Of a stretch of 30,956 nucleotides of DNA, positions 29,389 through 30,956 are shown one piece after another. Below the pieces are notes generated by a model. It made no database searches. It was not told where the DNA came from and worked only from the letters and a program-made list of their open reading frames with translations. Source of the DNA: a virus; IMG/VR virus record IMGVR_UViG_3300036760_000156, positions 1-30,956 of that record; one strand, given 5' to 3'. Position numbers and translations under genes: made by a program. Every line of letters begins with the position of its first letter. The first letter of the stretch is position 1.

Positions 29389-29863
29389 GTCCTCCAGTAT
29401 CGTTCATCTCGAAAAAATCGTCTACGTCGTCTTCCGCCGCGGTCTCGCCGATCGGCGCCTGTTCGATCACTGCCTTGGGTTTGTATTTCGGGTGGCGCCG
29501 GTCGAGCATGTAGGTGATCGCGCGCACGTTGTCAGAGAGCACCGCCTTCTTCAGTCGGTCCTCCACGATGTCGAGCTCTCGTTGCATCGCGATCTTGATC
29601 CCCTCGACGAACTGCGGATCATTCCGCTGCCAGTCGTAAAACGTTTCCCTCGTGATGTGCACCTTTTCGCAGGTTGCCGTGATAGAGCATAGCGTCTTCG
29701 TAAAATACTCCAGGAACAGCCTCTTGTTGAAGATCGTGCTCTGTCGTTCCTTTTTGAGCTTCAGACCCCGTGGCGCTCCATTCTGTGCCTCTGGTGCCCC
29801 TTCCGGCGGTAGCAGCCCTTTTTCGTCAGCTCTCGAAAGTTTGCCCCCTGTGTCGTTCATCAT
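29222..29863 (-). CDS. terS: Terminase small subunit, possibly with an artefactual 3' extension
   Basis: Start at MMNDTGGKLSRADEKG (ATG 29861-29863), 8 nt after the methyltransferase stop. The core is a helix-turn-helix DNA-recognition domain (FTKTLCSITATCEKVHITRETFYDWQ) with the following helices (EGIKIAMQRELDIVEDRLKKAV), matching phage terminase small subunits. After the acidic VDDFFEMNDTGG the frame continues 167 nt inside terL as Arg/Pro/Ala-rich sequence, which looks out of frame. Removing one base from the six-T run (minus strand; 29412-29417) would end the protein at DDFSR, just before terL's ribosome site. So the end is doubtful, while the gene itself is not. Confidence 0.85.
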   Translation of the reverse strand: MMNDTGGKLSRADEKGLLPPEGAPEAQNGAPRGLKLKKERQSTIFNKRLFLEYFTKTLCSITATCEKVHITRETFYDWQRNDPQFVEGIKIAMQRELDIVEDRLKKAVLSDNVRAITYMLDRRHPKYKPKAVIEQAPIGETAAEDDVDDFFEMNDTGGHATEKRQPRVHTGALPDPRQARKAGAVPREPRAALLLGKKNPKKHHPQSAAEGDQ

Positions 29864-29871
29864 AAAATCGC

Positions 29872-30579
29872 CTATGTCAGCAGTTTCGCCTTCTTCCCGG
29901 TCAATCGCTCCCAGCGGTTCAGTATCACCTGGCAGAATACCGGCTCCTGTTCCATGAGGAACGCCCGCCGCTTGAGCTGCTCGGCGGCGATCAGTGTGCT
30001 CCCGCTTCCCCCGAAGAGGTCGAGCACGATGTTCCCCGGCGCGGTGCAACGCTTGAGCGGTTTTTCGTGGAGCGTTACCGGCTTTTGTGTCGGGTGATCA
30101 TAATCCTGTCCGGCGTCGAGCCGCGCGATCCAGATATTCAGGAGGTCGATTATGTCCTCCACCTTCCGGTTCCCTCCCCCGATCTCCTTGTTCAGCACCT
30201 CGTCGAACGCCCGGTAATTACCGTTCAGGAATGGCCGGCCGCGTACGCCGTAGACGCAGGGCTCGTAACACTTATTGAACGCGATCGCCGGGACGGGGTT
30301 CGCTTTGTTCTTGATCCACAGGCACACCCGCTTGTTCTCCACCCCTGTTTTTTCGAAGAGCGTCTGGATCAGCCATATATAGCGCTCGTCGCACCAGTAG
30401 AACACGTGCGCGTCGTCGCTCGAGTTCGCAAGCGCGTTCAGAAGCGTCTCCTCGATGAATCCGCTGTAGTCGGCGTCCTTCCGCGAGTCGTTGTACTTGC
30501 CCTGGTATTTCCCGGCGTTCATTCCGACTCCCTTATCGTACGAGAGGCCGATGTTGTAGGGCGGGTCGCAATAGACCAT
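29872..30579 (-). CDS. DNA methyltransferase, catalytic part (frame-split gene)
   Basis: 235 residues from MVYCDPPYNIG. Motif IV (DPPY) comes first and the SAM-binding motif (LDLFGGSGSTLIAAEQL) later, the beta-class order of N6-adenine or N4-cytosine methyltransferases. It is the C-terminal half of the ParB/methylase-type protein whose N-terminal half ends at 30581. The ATG used here is internal, so this part may not be made alone. With a 9-G run instead of 10 the two join as LMGGGRADMVYCDPPY, a normal family sequence. It modifies phage or host DNA, which may give protection from restriction. Confidence 0.85.
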   Translation of the reverse strand: MVYCDPPYNIGLSYDKGVGMNAGKYQGKYNDSRKDADYSGFIEETLLNALANSSDDAHVFYWCDERYIWLIQTLFEKTGVENKRVCLWIKNKANPVPAIAFNKCYEPCVYGVRGRPFLNGNYRAFDEVLNKEIGGGNRKVEDIIDLLNIWIARLDAGQDYDHPTQKPVTLHEKPLKRCTAPGNIVLDLFGGSGSTLIAAEQLKRRAFLMEQEPVFCQVILNRWERLTGKKAKLLT

Positions 30580-30580
30580 A

Positions 30581-30956
30581 TCAGCTCTGCCCCCCCCCCA
30601 TGAGCGCTGCCACCTCGGCCGGATCCGTGGAGTCGCCGCACATGAGCCGATGATCCCCGAGCACGTAGACCTGTCCCGCTTTCACCTTGGTCTTTTTCTT
30701 CGCGGCCGCGACCGCCTTTTTCGAGTCGAACTCGTCCTCGGACGTTTCCGATGCGTCGAACAGATCAGAAAGTTCCTCGTCGCCGAACCCGATCTCGAGG
30801 AGCATGTCCATGTTCAATTCCTTGAGCTTGTCGGGGTCGAACTCGCCGCCGTTCTGGTTGAGCCGTAGGTTGAGCTCGATCTCCTCCTTATCGGTCAGTT
30901 TCCGGTCCGGTACGGACACGTTCACCTCCGTGATCCCGAGGTCGGCAAGTATCTCG
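30581..30956 (-). CDS. Methyltransferase N-terminal part, running off the window
   Basis: The frame enters from the right edge (EILADLGITEVNVSVPDRKL) and stops at TGA 30581-30583, two codons after the G run. NVSVPDRKLTDKEEIELNLRLN and QVYVLGDHRLMCGDSTDP are typical of the linker between a ParB-like N-terminal domain and the methylase. The ParB-like part lies outside the window. The split occurs exactly at the 10-G homopolymer. Confidence 0.8.
   Translation of the reverse strand, partial: EILADLGITEVNVSVPDRKLTDKEEIELNLRLNQNGGEFDPDKLKELNMDMLLEIGFGDEELSDLFDASETSEDEFDSKKAVAAAKKKTKVKAGQVYVLGDHRLMCGDSTDPAEVAALMGGGQS
30590..30599 (-). repeat. Poly-G tract of 10 (poly-C on plus) in the methyltransferase gene
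   Basis: Ten G on the coding strand. Nine or twelve G keep the two halves of the gene in frame; ten stops translation after MGGGQS. Confidence 0.85.

Noticed and set aside
29222-30049. N-terminal 62 codons upstream of the terS ATG
   Set aside because: Arg/His-rich reading of the methyltransferase in another frame; the gene starts at 29863.

Overview
The window is part of a tailed double-stranded DNA phage or prophage, HK97-type head with a long non-contractile (siphovirus-like) tail. Every gene I can support lies on the minus strand, so the map reads from high to low coordinates. GC is high by eye (not computed). There is no integrase, tRNA or host housekeeping gene, so the host cannot be named. 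An uncultured bacterial host, perhaps of the candidate phyla, is only an impression from protein style.

Right to left. (1) 30956-27922: a ParB/DNA-methylase-type methyltransferase split by a 10-G run, then the small and large terminase. (2) 27895-21939: portal fused to a MuF domain, prohead protease, major capsid protein, two probable minor virion proteins and a zinc-finger protein, with a very stable hairpin after the capsid gene and an intrinsic terminator at about 21855. (3) 21840-17389: an unknown protein, a glycine-rich adhesin-like protein, a 20-copy tandem-repeat protein, then four connector, head-closure and tail-completion genes. (4) 17370-9728: tail tube, tail assembly chaperones with a -1 frameshift, tape measure, a Dit-like protein carrying an extra ligand-binding-like domain, a Tal/hub-like protein, a membrane coiled-coil protein and a papain-like cysteine peptidase. 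(5) 9694-8700: a holin-like protein, then a regulatory zone with a terminator, a consensus promoter driving an isolated 44-residue gene, interlocked inverted repeats, another terminator, three identical palindromic repeats and a GC-rich hairpin. (6) 8690-1: the early/replication operon, starting at a consensus promoter: a membrane-anchored Rpf/transglycosylase-like protein, SSB, several small zinc-binding or helix-turn-helix proteins, a ParB-like protein, an SNF2 helicase, a degenerate HNH-like protein, a Red-type recombination set (DUF1351-like, Bet, PD-(D/E)XK exonuclease), an HNH-like nuclease and two zinc ribbons.

Points to look at: a repeated extended -10 box (TGCTAYAMT) placed 8-11 nt upstream of start codons, suggesting leaderless late mRNAs; a general CTATG start context instead of Shine-Dalgarno sites; an ssb gene that appears to start at ATA; a moron-like 44-residue transcription unit; interlocked inverted repeats; a papain-like enzyme in the lysis region; and two homopolymer-associated frame problems about 1.2 kb apart that are either phase variation or sequencing errors.
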